Shown piece by piece: positions 33,901 to 45,513 of a stretch of 64,000 bases of DNA (position 1 is its first letter; every line of letters starts with the position of its first letter). The stretch is from contig NC_087246.1 in NCBI RefSeq assembly GCF_037042905.1, positions 37,194,001 through 37,258,000 of the forward strand, in the 5' to 3' direction. Position numbers and translations under genes: made by a program. This stretch comes from Lytechinus pictus (lineage: Eukaryota > Echinodermata > Echinoidea > Temnopleuroida > Toxopneustidae). Under the pieces are notes generated by a model. The model searched no databases and had not been told where the DNA came from. It saw only the letters and a program-made list of their open reading frames with translations.

Positions 33901-36900
33901 ACTGAATTCAAAATTTTACCAACATTTTGTGAAAATGGTGAAATGCATTTTGCCATGTATAGCAAAAGCTGGGCTGATGAAGTAATCCCTTACCTTTCTT
34001 TTTCATGATTTATTACATGAAAAAATAATCATGTTATATTTACAAGTGTGTATGATATGTCTCACTTGTAACAAAATAAGTTACAGCAATGATCTTTTTA
34101 TTTTTTTTCATTCTTGGATGACAAAATTTTAATAAAAATAATTTAATATAATAAAATACACTGAGATGCAATATGACATCAGCTTGTTCATTGTATATTC
34201 ATAAAAACATGCATAGAGCTTGTCACCAAAATAGTGCCAAACTTGTCATAATGTCATAATGTTTGTTATTCCTTGTCCAATTTTGATAATATTTTCACTG
34301 TTTTGTTGGTCGTAATCTGTTCAAATCATATTATTTTTAGCCTGGAATACCCCTTTAATCCACTTTTTTGTGTATTGTCAATTTGAACACTGAGGGATTC
34401 AATTTAGCCCATGACATCAAATGTCATGATTTAACAGATTGCTTAAAGTTAATCTACCTTTGTGACTTAAGGCAATTATTTTTTGCCCACTACATAGTGT
34501 AAGATTTACTTATGTGTGGTCTTTCCAGTTACATGTAGTTAAAATCATTGAATATTCTTACAAATTACTGTCCGACACCAACAACTATAGATGATGATGA
34601 AATTTCCACTTGGTCTTATTATTTTTTCTACTTATTGAGTTGTCTGGCAATCTTGAAATTTAATTGCCTCTTTATCAGTTTTGCATAATTACCATCAATA
34701 GGTTGTGCCCATTATTTAAAAAAAAAAATGAAATTCACTTGTCCTCGAGCTAACAGTCTTTTAAGAATTCTAGAAAGTCAAAAGGGGCCTAAGCTTTCGA
34801 TCCTAGCAGATTGGCTCTCTTTTATTAGATAAGCAGTTATCAGCTGCTTCTTTTTGCCATTTTTAAGAATTCTGTATAACAAATTATAACTAGATGGAAT
34901 CGGGAAACCCAAGTAGCCAAATGACTTCGTGCCCAATCAGGTATTATACAAAGTGACAAGTAGATCCAGCAGCAATGAATCAAGTGATTATTATATCATT
35001 AACAGACAGTATGTAATTTAATAGTCAAACTAGACATGAGACTTACTGATAATAAGATTAATTTACAAAAATGCTGTACGATTTGAGACTTTCTGATAAC
35101 AAGATTAATTTACCAAAATGCTGTACGATTTCTGAAATAGCTGATCTTGGGTATCTATGATGTATCACTTCTCATCAATTGTATTGTAAACAAAATTGAG
35201 ATTTTGGTAAGTTTCAGGGGAGAAACCTGCCTGGAACTGCATAAATATGTCAAAAATGGGTCATACATGACTGTTAAATCCAATACCATAATTTCTCTCA
35301 TCAGAGTTCAAATGGTCACAAAAGGGGCATGCCTAACCAACTTGCCTCTTCATTCTATGTGCTTCATATGTAAGCCTTAGCTAAACAAATGGTATGTGAA
35401 CCTTGCAGAGTTGCCATTTAGTAGCATTTTATCCTGTTCAGTGGAATTTCTAAGGGGAAATTGACACCAAATGGGTCTTTTCCCCTAGAAATATATTTTT
35501 TTTAACTAGTTAGAATTATTTCTTTGCATGTTTTTCAAAATTTTAAAGAAAAATAGGATTTCAGGCAAAAAAAATGGATAAAAAGAAATAGATAGGACTT
35601 TTTCACAATTAAGGTTGGAAGCTCTGACATTGATAATAAGTTAACAGGGATCATACATTGCTGAAGATTCATTGTTATATGTATATTGTGATTTGCAGCT
35701 GGTGATAATTTGATATAGAAATGTCAATTATTGTTCAGCCCTAAAATATACGGTAAATTGCCATTTCGTCTACTACCAACTCGTCCATTCCCCACATGGT
35801 CTACTTTCATTTAGTCTTATGCCATTCCGTCCATCAACATTTTGTCTAACAACCATTTGGTTCAATCATCACTTTGTCTAATCACCATTTCGTCTCATAA
35901 CCAGTTGGTCTAGTAATTATTTCATTTTCATTCATTTTGCACAATTAACGCTGAGTCCAATTAGACCAAATGGTATATGGACTAAATGGCATTTTGACCA
36001 ACTGGTTATTAGACAAAATGGTGAATGGGCGAATTGGCAATTGGACCAAGTGGATAGTGGACAAAATTATGGTAGACCGAATGATAGTAGACGAGTTGGT
36101 AATTGGAGGAATTGGCATTAGACGAATTGGAAATAAACCAAATATATGCTATTGGCTGGAACATTTCTGTTCATGTCAAAACATCAGGGCTTGAATTAAT
36201 CCAAGGTTATCAAAGGCCATGGCCATGGATGGGTGCCCTGTTGATTGGTCTTAAATGCCCCTCTCATAGGCCTTGGTTATTTGGTATGTTTTTCCCCCAG
36301 TTGTGTATATAAAAGTGTACCATATGGACAAGTTGCCTTGCATGTAATAAAAAAGGAAATTTAAGGCCTGAATTATGGTTGTTAGTGGTTGTTTTGCCTG
36401 ACTGCTAAGCCAGCAGAGGACTGTGGGCATAAAGTACTCTTCTAGGGAACTTGTTAATGATGATAAATGCACTAGCGCACCAATGTGGTGTTAAACCGGG
36501 GTTGCTGGGAATTACGAGACCACCGCTCTACCAACTGAGCTATCATGTCTTTATAGATATAGTGTTTCTTTCACTAGAATATAATCCCATTTTTTCACTC
36601 TCAGACACAATGCAGAAGAATCTAGGGAGAATCATCAAGGACCACTAAGAAATCAAAAAAATGCAATTGTAGAAATCTCCAGAGAAACCACTGTCATGGT
36701 TCATCGGGAGGGTAAGGAACCCAAGAGTGCAAGATCTACCTCAAGTAAAACCAAGGTAATAACTTTGAGCTTTATCACATCAAATGTAACAGGTGTGGGT
36801 TTATAAGGTGGTTTGTAAAGTTAAGCAGGACTTTTATAAAATAATTGCTGAAAAATCCCCAGTAGTTCTGGAAAATCCGTAGATGAATGGGTGATAGGAG

Positions 36901-38536
36901 TTTACAGTAGTAATACAATACTACTTCATGTAAATACTTGATGTACATGTATAATAAATTCCAGATTTTTAAATGTTGATGTCGCTGACAAATGCATAAT
37001 CATGTGGGAAGCTGTCCCATGTGAGATATAAGAAAGTCATTCAGTTATTTTGTGTCATTTGCAGAAAAAGAAGCGGAAGAAGCCGACGCCCCGAGCCCTG
37101 CCACCCCCGCCCCCTTCCCTACCCCAGCCCCAGCGCCACCTACCCACTTTCAACCCGTACCAGACTTCAGGGGACCCCACCCAACCATCCCCCCTCCCCT
37201 CCCCCCTGCCGTACACAGAAGAGACCTGGATGTACCCCCATGGGGTGCTTGGGAGTAAGATGGGGGCGGGGATGATCCAGCCAGAGACGTACATAGAGCA
37301 GCACATCGTGCGGCGGTTCAGTATACCAATGGTACAGGGTGGAGGCGGAGCTACACCCATGCCCTTTCCATTGCATAGTGAGTCACTCGAAACTTCTACA
37401 TCATATACATATTCCAAAGTAGTAGAGAGACTGTTAGGGAGCCAAACCTTTGTCTTTTAAGCAGGAATTATCAAGTGTGTTGTGTGACAATACGGAATTT
37501 CCATTTTCAGATCAAGTTGAAATGGAATTACAGATTTTCAGAAACGGAAAAGACCTATTTTTGAAACGGAAAATCACTGTCTCGACTCATTTCTTTCATT
37601 TGTTATGTTTTTCTTGTCAATATAATGGAATGAATCCCCCTCAAACTTATTTTGCATGAACTTATAATTTATCATTCTCAATGTTTGAACGTGTTACTTC
37701 GACTGTGCTGCATTGCAGAAAAAAGGTACGTTATGGTCATGAGTTTCCCCTTTAATAAAGTCATCTGTTGATATTATTTCACAAACATTCTGTGTTATCT
37801 TCATTGCCCCTCAGCCTCAAACAGTGTGAATGAACTCATGCCCATCAGTGCTAGGAGTGTAGTCCCACCCGTCCCCATCAGCAGTAGGGCAGTTCTCCCA
37901 CCTCTCTCCAGGCAGATAAGCTTGGATCCCCCAACCGCTGCAGTAGACTACCATTCCTCATCTGCTGAATCCCTCCATGAACTAGCAACATCAGAGAATA
38001 CAACCTCACTCAAGAAGCTACAGGAAGCCAATGACCTTTCTGCATCGTTCCCACCCGCCCAACGCAGCCCCTCAAGAATCCAGAGTGAACCGACCAGCAT
38101 CGCTCCCGACGCCTCCTCGCCTCTGGAGAAGAAAAAGAAATCTAAACTTAAATTGAAACTGAAGAAGAAGAAATTGCCAGCAGACTCAAAAAAGGAGGAG
38201 AGCAATAGCAGACGGAAGGCGCAACAGGGTGGAGATGTCACTGAGACAAAGGCATCACGTAGCCCTCAGAGTGAAGGATATCACGAGCTAGCCACAGCCG
38301 ATGAAAGACAGCCTGAGTCGTCTGCACCGACTGTTCCCTTACTAGACCTCAGTGGGTTACGGGGGGAGGAGGAGGACGAGGAGGAGGAGGACAACAAGAA
38401 GAGTGAAAAGAACAGAGATTCCCAAGATGCAGGTAAGACGGTACCCCCTCCTGATGATCCTGTCACCAACCTGGATGATGATGACAGCTTATTAAGGGCA
38501 GCAAACAGAAGGAGATCCCTTATGCTCATGAGATGA
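27935..38536 (+). CDS. ZDHHC1: ZDHHC1/11-type DHHC palmitoyltransferase
   Basis: Ten coding exons, 755 residues: 27935-28204, 29457-29632, 30002-30103, 30522-30643, 31140-31370, 31903-32021, 32747-32808, 36605-36755, 37065-37377 and 37815-38536. It is predicted to transfer palmitate to protein cysteines in endomembranes; vertebrate ZDHHC1 also acts in STING signalling. Seen: [17 protein letters not shown] (first membrane segment), a second segment [14 protein letters not shown], then [21 protein letters not shown], and a Cys-rich domain ending [12 protein letters not shown] with DHHC at 167-170. Two more membrane segments lie at about 184-205 and 255-280. The TTxE-like motif reads GTYDYI. The long tail has a KKKRKK stretch, a Pro-rich block, a [10 protein letters not shown] basic run and an acidic EEEDEEEED run. 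Human family members diverge strongly in this tail. A second ATG follows directly at 27938. It predates, or is unresolved between, ZDHHC1 and ZDHHC11. Confidence 0.92.
28494..28772. mobile_element. MITE, GGGCCCCGTCTTACAAAGAG family (ZDHHC1 intron 1)
   Basis: The left end TCAGGGTCCCGTCTTACAAA continues into GAGTTGCAATTGATCC. The right end GGATCAATCACAACTCTTTG continues into GACAGGACCCTGA. The other two copies are at 43176-43447 and 47054-47328. Confidence 0.8.
30132..30360. mobile_element. Degenerate, truncated palindromic element (octamer family)
   Basis: AAAGTCCAAGTTCACCCAAC, then AAGTTCATTTGAATAAAG, then AAGAATCAGAC match the left arm of the octamer/CRE family. TATGCAAATG is retained near 30244. 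The right arm is missing or unrecognisable. Confidence 0.55.
32259..32380 (-). ncRNA. Possible hammerhead-ribozyme relic (Penelope-like element fragment)
   Basis: On the minus strand CTGACGA (32335-32329) fits the hammerhead CUGANGA box. It is followed by a hairpin, GTCT..AGAC with an inner GCA..TGC (32327-32310), then GAAA (32309-32306), then CGT paired with ACG across a 12-base loop, and then U-U. Stem I is poor, so activity is doubtful. GTCAGGCAATGAGC is repeated at 32331-32344 and 32357-32370. Hammerheads of this layout are known in Penelope-like retroelements; the link here is inference. Confidence 0.35.
33604..33697 (+). CDS. Candidate alternative last exon of ZDHHC1
   Basis: A good acceptor (TCCTATTTTACAG) precedes a frame that joins the 32747-32808 exon in phase. 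It reads [16 protein letters not shown] and so on for 31 residues to TAA at 33695-33697. Using it would give a short enzyme of about 390 residues without the 394-residue low-complexity tail. It is equally possible that it is a skipped or chance exon. Confidence 0.35.
33802..34358. mobile_element. TTAA-bounded palindromic element, second subfamily (ZDHHC1 intron)
   Basis: It starts TTAAAGGGGAGTTCCAGGCT and ends AGCCTGGAATACCCCTTTAA. Internal blocks match 13838-14439, for example the CAAAATCTGATAAAAGATAA-type phrase. The arms are well diverged. Confidence 0.75.
35038..35131 (+). repeat. Tandem duplication, 47-bp unit x2
   Basis: Unit GAGACTTACTGATAATAAGA.. (35038-35084) is followed directly by GAGACTTTCTGATAACAAGA.. 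(35085-35131). Both end AATGCTGTACGATTT. Three substitutions separate them, so the duplication is young. Confidence 0.85.
35407..35628. mobile_element. MITE, GCTGCCAACCT family (ZDHHC1 intron)
   Basis: AGTTGCCATTTAGTAGCATT, TTTTCAAAATTTTAAAGAAA and TTAAGGTTGGAAGCTCTG match the inner element at 19211-19405 block for block. Confidence 0.65.
35751..36140. repeat. Fold-back element with arms of ~16-bp CCATTTCGTCTA repeats
   Basis: The left arm has about ten degenerate copies of CCATTTCGTCTA-type units (CCAACTCGTCCA, CCATTTGGTTCA, CACTTTGTCTA and so on). The right arm has the complementary units (GACAAAATGG, GACCAAGTGG, GACGAGTTGG). The AT-rich centre is near 35920. A single arm recurs at 61741-61920. 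Confidence 0.8.
36484..36547 (-). repeat. tRNA-derived sequence (SINE head or pseudogene)
   Basis: On the minus strand GATAGCTCAGTTGGTAGAGC is a canonical D-arm/A-box. It is followed by GGTGGTCTCGTAAT (anticodon-loop like, Thr-type CGT) and a decayed B-box, GGTTTAACACC. No acceptor-stem pairing. It lies 57 bases before a ZDHHC1 exon. Confidence 0.6.
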
Positions 38537-39235
38537 GGTCTCATGGTCAATGCTTTATAATCCTGTAGGCTCCTGGAACCATTAAGATTAGAGTGTATCT
38601 CTGCTCTGTAAACTTCAGAGAAATAATAATGTAACAGGAATAGAGTGTTATGAATAATCATTTCCAGGCTTATTTGATGTCTGCTCAATCAAATAATCTC
38701 AATGGAATTTACATTGTGCTATCAAATTTGTGTCATATGTATGCTGCATGTAATTGTGATATTTCATATCAAATGACAATCACTGCTCTCCCCCCTCTCT
38801 CTCTCTCTCTCTCTCCCTCTCAATTTCTTAAGAGACAATGTAAGACCATCATTCCCTTGTGGGCCTACTTTTCAGTGGCATTCAATTAAAACCAATCAAA
38901 CCTCATTACTGACAGTTGAATTGTGAAATACTTTCAATGCTACACTTTTGTTTGAAAAAATATGGGTTGTAGTTTTAGCCCCCCATAGTTTAGTGATTAA
39001 AACCTTCTATTACAGTATTCAAAGATTCATAAAATCTTACAAACTCAACTTTCTGCTTCTTTGATTTTTTTTTTCCTTCTAAAATAATCTTCAGGATTAA
39101 TAGCTGAATATTATTAAAGGTGTTTTGTCTTTCATTGATCATTGTTGTGAAAGAAAAATAATAATTTTAATATGCTACTGAAGCGATGTCACAAAACCTT
39201 TCTTTTTTGCATTTCCGCTCTTGTGGTCTTGACGC

Positions 39236-39485
39236 AGCATGATGAAAAACATCCACAACCCAGATATGATGGGAATCAGTCGATGAGGCCCTAAGATGTG
39301 GTCGTATAATATGCGCACAGCCCCACTGAAATTAGTGTTAATTTGCCGGGTTTCGAACCGTTGTGAACAGGGCCAATTAATATTGATTTTAATGGAGCCT
39401 ATTAGGTATTCATTCTGCCGTAACTTGGGCCACCACAAACCAATTCATGTCAGATTTGTTGTTTGGATGTGTTTCATCATGTGCT
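39236..39485. mobile_element. MITE with AGCATGATGAAAAACATCCA ends
   Basis: The left end AGCATGATGAAAAACATCCA is mirrored by TGGATGTGTTTCATCATGTGCT. The left half recurs, without its partner, at about 50133-50220 in an SLC66A2 intron. Confidence 0.7.
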
Positions 39486-40275
39486 CTTCTGAAATGTGCT
39501 CATGAAAATGCTGAAATGCACAAAAAGAAAAATGATGATGTCACACTTTAGTACTCTCTATATAAGGGCATTTAAAGCCAGGAAATCTGAAGTCTGTGTA
39601 CATAGTGTAAATTGATTCCATGATCTGTTATTCTATTTATTAGATATGTATGTTTGTTCTCACTTGTGTCAATGAGCTACCAGTGACACCTTCTGCCAAA
39701 GAATTATCTGTGCAATGTTCTTGTAATTAAGCCTTGAAAGTATACTTTTTTATACTGAAAATTCTCTGTTTTCTTATAATGATTTAAGAATCATCTCTGT
39801 TTTGTTGTTATAATTTGAGAATCATTTTATATGTATGTGCTGTGATTTAATGATTGTGGTCTGAAGAGTTCAAAGAATAGAGAAAAAAAAATGGTGTTAT
39901 TATTCTGGAATTCTCGTATATTGACATGTCGACACTCATGTTTTCACAAAGTAGCCATTTCTACTAGCATGATCTAGCCTTTCCAAGTTTCAATATGCAT
40001 GCTTTTCTTGGGTTTTTTTTTTATACATGTACATGTATGCTTTGAAATGAGATTTATTAGTATACAGTACTAAAGATTATATAATTACAAAGATGATGAA
40101 TGTGAATGAAAAATCATTTAAGAAATTATGATATTGATATTCACCCTGATTTTATATATTTTTTTCTGTTATAAAAAAATTAGTATTCCTGGAAGCAAAA
40201 GAGAGTTCATAAAAACAAGCGAATGCATGGGCTCTCTGTTATGCACATTGAGGAATAGTATAGTTTGGGAACAAC

Positions 40276-40867
40276 TTAAAGGTCAAGTCCACCTCAAAAA
40301 AGTTGAATTTGAATCAATAGAGAAAAATCAGACAAGCATAATGCTGAAGATTTCATCAAAATCGGATGTAAAATGAGAAAGTTAGGACATTTTAAAGTTT
40401 TGTATATTTTTCACAAAATAGTTATATGCACAATTTAGTCACATGCAAATGACAGAATCGATGATGTCCCTCACTCACTGCTTCTATTGTGTTTTATTGT
40501 TTGAAATCTACAATATTTCAATTTTTACAGATTTGACAATAAAGACCAACTTGACTGAATCATAAAATGTTAAACAATGTTAATTCCACATGTTCAGGGA
40601 GAAATAAAACTTTGTTTCACAGGACAATGAGGAGAAAATTAGAATATTTCAAATTTCATGTAATAAAATACAAAAGAAATAGTGAGTGAGTGATGTCATC
40701 AGTTCCCCTCATTTGCATACCGACTGGGATGTGCATATTAATTTTGTGAAATTAAGCGAAACTTTAAAATGTCATAACTTTCGTATTTTACATCCGATTT
40801 TGATGAAATTTGTATTTTTCTCTTTTTATTCAAGTCATTTTTTTGTTGGGGTGACCTTGTCCTTTAA
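40276..40867. mobile_element. TTAA-bounded palindromic element (octamer/CRE family)
   Basis: It starts TTAAAGGTCAAGTCCACCTC and ends GGGGTGACCTTGTCCTTTAA. ATGCAAAT is kept in both arms (near 40444 and, inverted, near 40713). The order of arm types is the same as in 22695-23305. It probably lies in the ZDHHC1 3-prime UTR or just beyond. Confidence 0.8.
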
Positions 40868-43036
40868 TGGTATTTCATGAAGCATCTTGTAAGTGATTTT
40901 CACTTACTAATGACGTAGATGATGATGTTCCCTCGGCATTCCACTTATGGATGAATTATCATTTTTGTGTGTTAATGTGTTTAATCAAGTGTATTTCCAG
41001 TCCATGGAGATGAAACAGGAAAAAATCTCTCTTCATTTTTGTTCAGGTATTATATTTCAAATTGGTCTACACCCATGCTATCTACATGTACATACCGTTT
41101 GGGCTCATACCACATGGTCTAATCCTTGTTTGTATACAAGCAGTTCGACGTCACAATCGAAAAGATGTGACTGGCTTTATACTGCTAATACTGGGCCTTA
41201 TTATTTGTAGACCAACTGACTATAGACCATTATTCGGAGAACAGGGTCAAATTTCTGCTTGTAATTTGATAACGCTAGTGTGACTTTAACATTACCGCAG
41301 ATATGAAAAGTTAGTAACAAAATCAAATATTTTTATTAATTATACATTTATCTATGCACAATATTTCATGAAAATTGTCTTTTATAAAGACATAAAAAAT
41401 TACTTGAGGTTTTTCAGACATGTCAGTATGTAATGAACGGCTGCAGACTACTGCATTCTAAGTAGCATATTGTGGCAAGGACTTTATGAATATGTTTCAA
41501 GATCAAGACATCGATTCAAATGCTTGTCGTAAGACAGAAGAAAGAAAGGAAGGAGATGGAAAAGAATAGAAATTATTTGTGATAGATTAGATTTTCATCT
41601 TGCATCTTTCTCGAAAGGTTAATTAAGAGCATTTCATAATCCTGCTTGCGCTTTGCATCTTTCTTGTGACATCGTTCCTGCTCATTAAATCCTGAGATTG
41701 GTCGTCAAATGTTATCTCCAATTAATTGTGTTTCTCTCTTATTGAGATTACAAACCTCAATTTTATATTCTCACTTGCATTGCAGTGTATGCTATCAAGG
41801 AAAAAATGTTGACTTGCAAGTTGAAAAGCAGGCCTCTCATGATAATGAATATTGATGTCGCATTATTGGGGAATGCTCAAATTTTATGTTAATTATTGTT
41901 GAATAGTATTAACATACATGTATCATTTTATTTTCAAAATTGTATTTTGATTCATTCTATTCCCCGAGGTGGAAAACCAAACCAGCATGTATTTTCTATG
42001 TGTTACTGGTAGACTGTATTACATAATTTGACATTGAATTAATCCATTAAAAAATTTGCAAATGCTTATTTATAATATGTATTGTGTCTACGATGATTGT
42101 ATTTTATTTTTCTTAACTCATTCTGGTCAAGACTTTTATTGTGTAAATATGAATCATTCGACTCTTGCCGTTTTGTTTTGAATAAACAAAGTGATTTTCA
42201 ATATACATTGTACTGAAGAATACTTGTCAATTTTTTTTTCTTGGGGGGGGGGGGGCAGTGTATGTGTGTCAGGAGGGGGGGGCAGTAGGTTCATATATTT
42301 ATTTCCTGTTATCCCTCTTTGTCCCAACACAAATCTACATGCTCTCTTTAAATCTCCATCAAATTACATTTTAGCATTACACTAAAACACAATTTCAGGG
42401 TACAAGGAACTCCTCCACAGAACACGCCAAACCTTAACAAAAACTTGCATTGGATGATCCATATTGGATCTATTTTAATTATATTTTCACACATACATCG
42501 TCACAATACACTTGTGATACAGCAAGCATATTAAATTTAAGTGTTTATCGAGTGAGAGACTGTGTCATCTGCAGTTACCACAGCTTTTTTTACAGGGTAA
42601 AATGATAAGTGCAACAGAGCTAAGATTGTTTTCAATCTTAAGATTCTAACCAAGCAATCCACTCCCTTTTTCCATCAATCTCCAGATCTAAGTTATCCCA
42701 TCGCTTTGATCTTATCATTTGAGTAGAGAGTATTGTAATATGAATGATTACCCAGGGGCCAGTTAAAACGCAACAAAAAAACCAAGCGCAATTGCCTTAC
42801 GCATGTTTCATTGGTTGAAAATAAAGTTGCATTTGATTTTTGGAGTTGTGTTTGATCATAACTCTTTCTGCAATGGATACCTGAGCCAATAGCCCAGTGC
42901 ATCTTCTTTTACAAAGGGACTGGATAATTCATCAAATACTGTGCTATTTCAGACCAAAATCCTTAGCCCTCTCAGGATTGTAATTTGTAAATATCCAGCT
43001 AATAACACCTGCAATAAAAATATAATCTTGATATTC

Positions 43037-43168
43037 CAAGCCCCATAAAAAAGCTTAGCGATTGATCGTATGGCTGATATTTAGAGTTGATCATACACTA
43101 TCATTAATGCTATCAATCATAGAAATCAGTCCTGCAATCAATCACTAAGCTTCATGTTAAAGGGCCCT
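43037..43168. mobile_element. Short MITE, GCCCC..GCTTAGCGATTGAT family
   Basis: CAAGCCCCATAAAAAAGCTTA then GCGATTGATCG is mirrored by CAATCAATCACTAAGCTTCA then AGGGCCC. Family members are at 10711 and 16992. A further degenerate relative may span 43515-43650. Confidence 0.6.
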
Positions 43169-43175
43169 TACAGAT

Positions 43176-43447
43176 CAGGGCCCCATCTTACAAAGAGTTG
43201 TGATTAGTCCGATCAACCACAACTATGGATGGCCAGCAACATTAACATCTAAAATGTATGTTATTTCAAAATGTTTTCCAGATATGATGTGTATATTCAG
43301 AAATTAATCGTTTTCTTGACAATGCAGTGAGTTCGCCTTTGTTTACAAAGGACATTTTGCTAATTTCCTGTAGAAGAAATTATAACACTGATGGATTTCC
43401 ATAGTTGCGATTGATTCAATTTGTAACTCTTTGTAAGATGGGGCCCA
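43176..43447. mobile_element. MITE, GGGCCCCGTCTTACAAAGAG family
   Basis: The left end CAGGGCCCCATCTTACAAAG and the right end CTTTGTAAGATGGGGCCC are near-perfect inverted repeats. It lies 7 bases after the element at 43037-43168. Copies at 28494 and 47054. Confidence 0.82.
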
Positions 43448-45513
43448 GAAATAGTGGGATAATTTGCAAACTCGGGATGATGGGGTTGAGTCTTATATAT
43501 TATATGACTTGCAACACCTGGTCCAAGTATCACAACGCCTTAGTGGTTGATCGTAGGGCTGATTTTTATGCTTGACTGCATTGCTCATCATGTGCAATCA
43601 AACATTCAAATCAACTTTACAATCGATCGCTCAGTTTTGCAATAACCACATATGAAAATATTCTAGCATACAACAGACTTGTTGAATTTGCTTTCATTTA
43701 AGAATATATACATAAAAAAAATAATGTGTTTCACTTTAAGAATACATATGAATAAACTAGTAAATTAATATAAGCAATTAAATACAAATATAAAAGTAAA
43801 TCATTAGGCACACAACATAAAAATGTATCAAAAATATTATGATAAACTGTTCAAAATCATGAAATGCAATATTCAAACTGCATGTATTGGTGGATTACTA
43901 CACTAGTGACTATCTGAACTCATGGGTTACATTATCAATGAGACAAATTGAACAAAGACACATTAAAGGAACCTATGCCCCCCCCCAAAAAAAAAAAAAA
44001 AAAAAAAAAAACTTGTGGTCTCTACTGCCACAAGGGCAAATGAAGGTCCTTTTTGATGCCCCAAAGACTGAAAAATGTAATTTTTCTGTTTAACCTGTTG
44101 GCAATTTGATTTCATTTTAAAATACATAGCCCATTAGTCCGAAGTGTTATTTTGCACCAGGACAAAACAAATTTTAAAAAGTTAAAAAATGTCAAAAGAA
44201 ACTTCAAAGAATTTCATTCTAATAGCTGATGGTTTGAGGAATATCGCGAAAGTAGAGGAGGAACTTCAAGGAAGTGAACGTTCATCTTGATTTTTTCATG
44301 AGCACATTTAACATGCTGATGCTCAAGTGAAAGATCTCTTTGTCTGAAAATCCAAGGTTAAACTTTTTTTTTATGTCACAGGTTCGTTCTTGTACCATTT
44401 GATAAAACTACTGTTAGAACAAATTTGATTGGTCCACTGATTTTTGAAGTCCCGAGACTAAAAAAAGTGTTTCCTACTTTCGTGACATCTATCTTATTAG
44501 CTCTAAAGCCATATCTGAACAAACAGCAATTTATCCTCTTTTTTTTGGGGGGGGGGATCTATGGGTGATTGGTGAACATTCAGAAGAACCAAAAACAGTT
44601 TAAACTGTTTGACAACATTTCTGGCATAAAAGAGAAAGGCACGTAATCAATTAATCAAAATCAAAGGTTTGCAAGTTACAGAAAAATACATTTCCAGGAA
44701 ATGTTCCACATTACATTGATTTCTATTTTTACATCACACATACACTATATAAAAAAATAAATATATCCTAACTACTACCAGCAGCATTTTTTTATCATAG
44801 ACTCAATACTAGTAATCCTTTAGTAAGGCTTTACTGACATAGCAATGACCCTGCAAATTGATCCAGAAATCCTGAAATTCATACAAAGCTGCATATGTAC
44901 AGTTTAAGTGTAACACCGAGGACCCATTACAAAAGGTGGTCATAAGTCCATTTTGTTGCAAGAAACTATGATCAATTGCAAATCTACTTAGGGTTCCCAG
45001 GTTTATCACCGTGTATTCCAAGTTAATTGCAGTTGATTAATTGTAAAATTGCAACAGGAAATTTACAATCGATTGTAAATCTATTTCAGGATCCCAAATC
45101 AATCATGTCTTCCAATTAATCACAAGCGATCAATTGAAAAATTCAAACAGAAAATTTTCAATTGATTGCAAATACTTCCTTATTACAACACATTAGTTCT
45201 TTAAAAAATCTGAGATATTTGTTTATGAATCTAAGATATAATTATTGTCAAATTCAGTGCATGGTGTTAAAAGCAATTTCCCATCGTCATATAGTTTTTA
45301 TGTCAATCTGATGTACATGTACACATCTTACTGTTAAGTACTGATTTTGTAATTAAGTTTGCATTTCTACAGAATTTAATGTTCTAATCTACAAAGCCTT
45401 TAAATATATTGCATCTACTATTGCTATTTTCTACCCAATATATACATTTTTTGCCATTATTTATTCAATTAATTTGAGTTTCACTGTGAATCAGTCATCA
45501 GATGACTGGATCT

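Noticed and set aside
35751-36140. CRISPR-like array of short repeats
   Set aside because: Units are degenerate and inverted between arms, spacers are not unique, and the genome is clearly eukaryotic.
36484-36547. Functional tRNA-Thr gene
   Set aside because: The A-box is good, but the B-box is decayed and there is no acceptor-stem pairing.
37055-37417. 120- and 69-codon minus-strand frames over the ZDHHC1 tail exons
   Set aside because: Antisense shadows of the proline-rich coding exon, Gly/Arg-rich only because the sense strand is C-rich.
38281-38688. 135-codon minus-strand frame at the ZDHHC1 stop
   Set aside because: Poly-Ser run is the complement of the acidic GAG/GAC coding stretch, so it is an antisense shadow.
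39345-39356. tRNA B-box GGGTTTCGAACC in the 39236-39485 element
   Set aside because: Isolated motif within a MITE, with no A-box.
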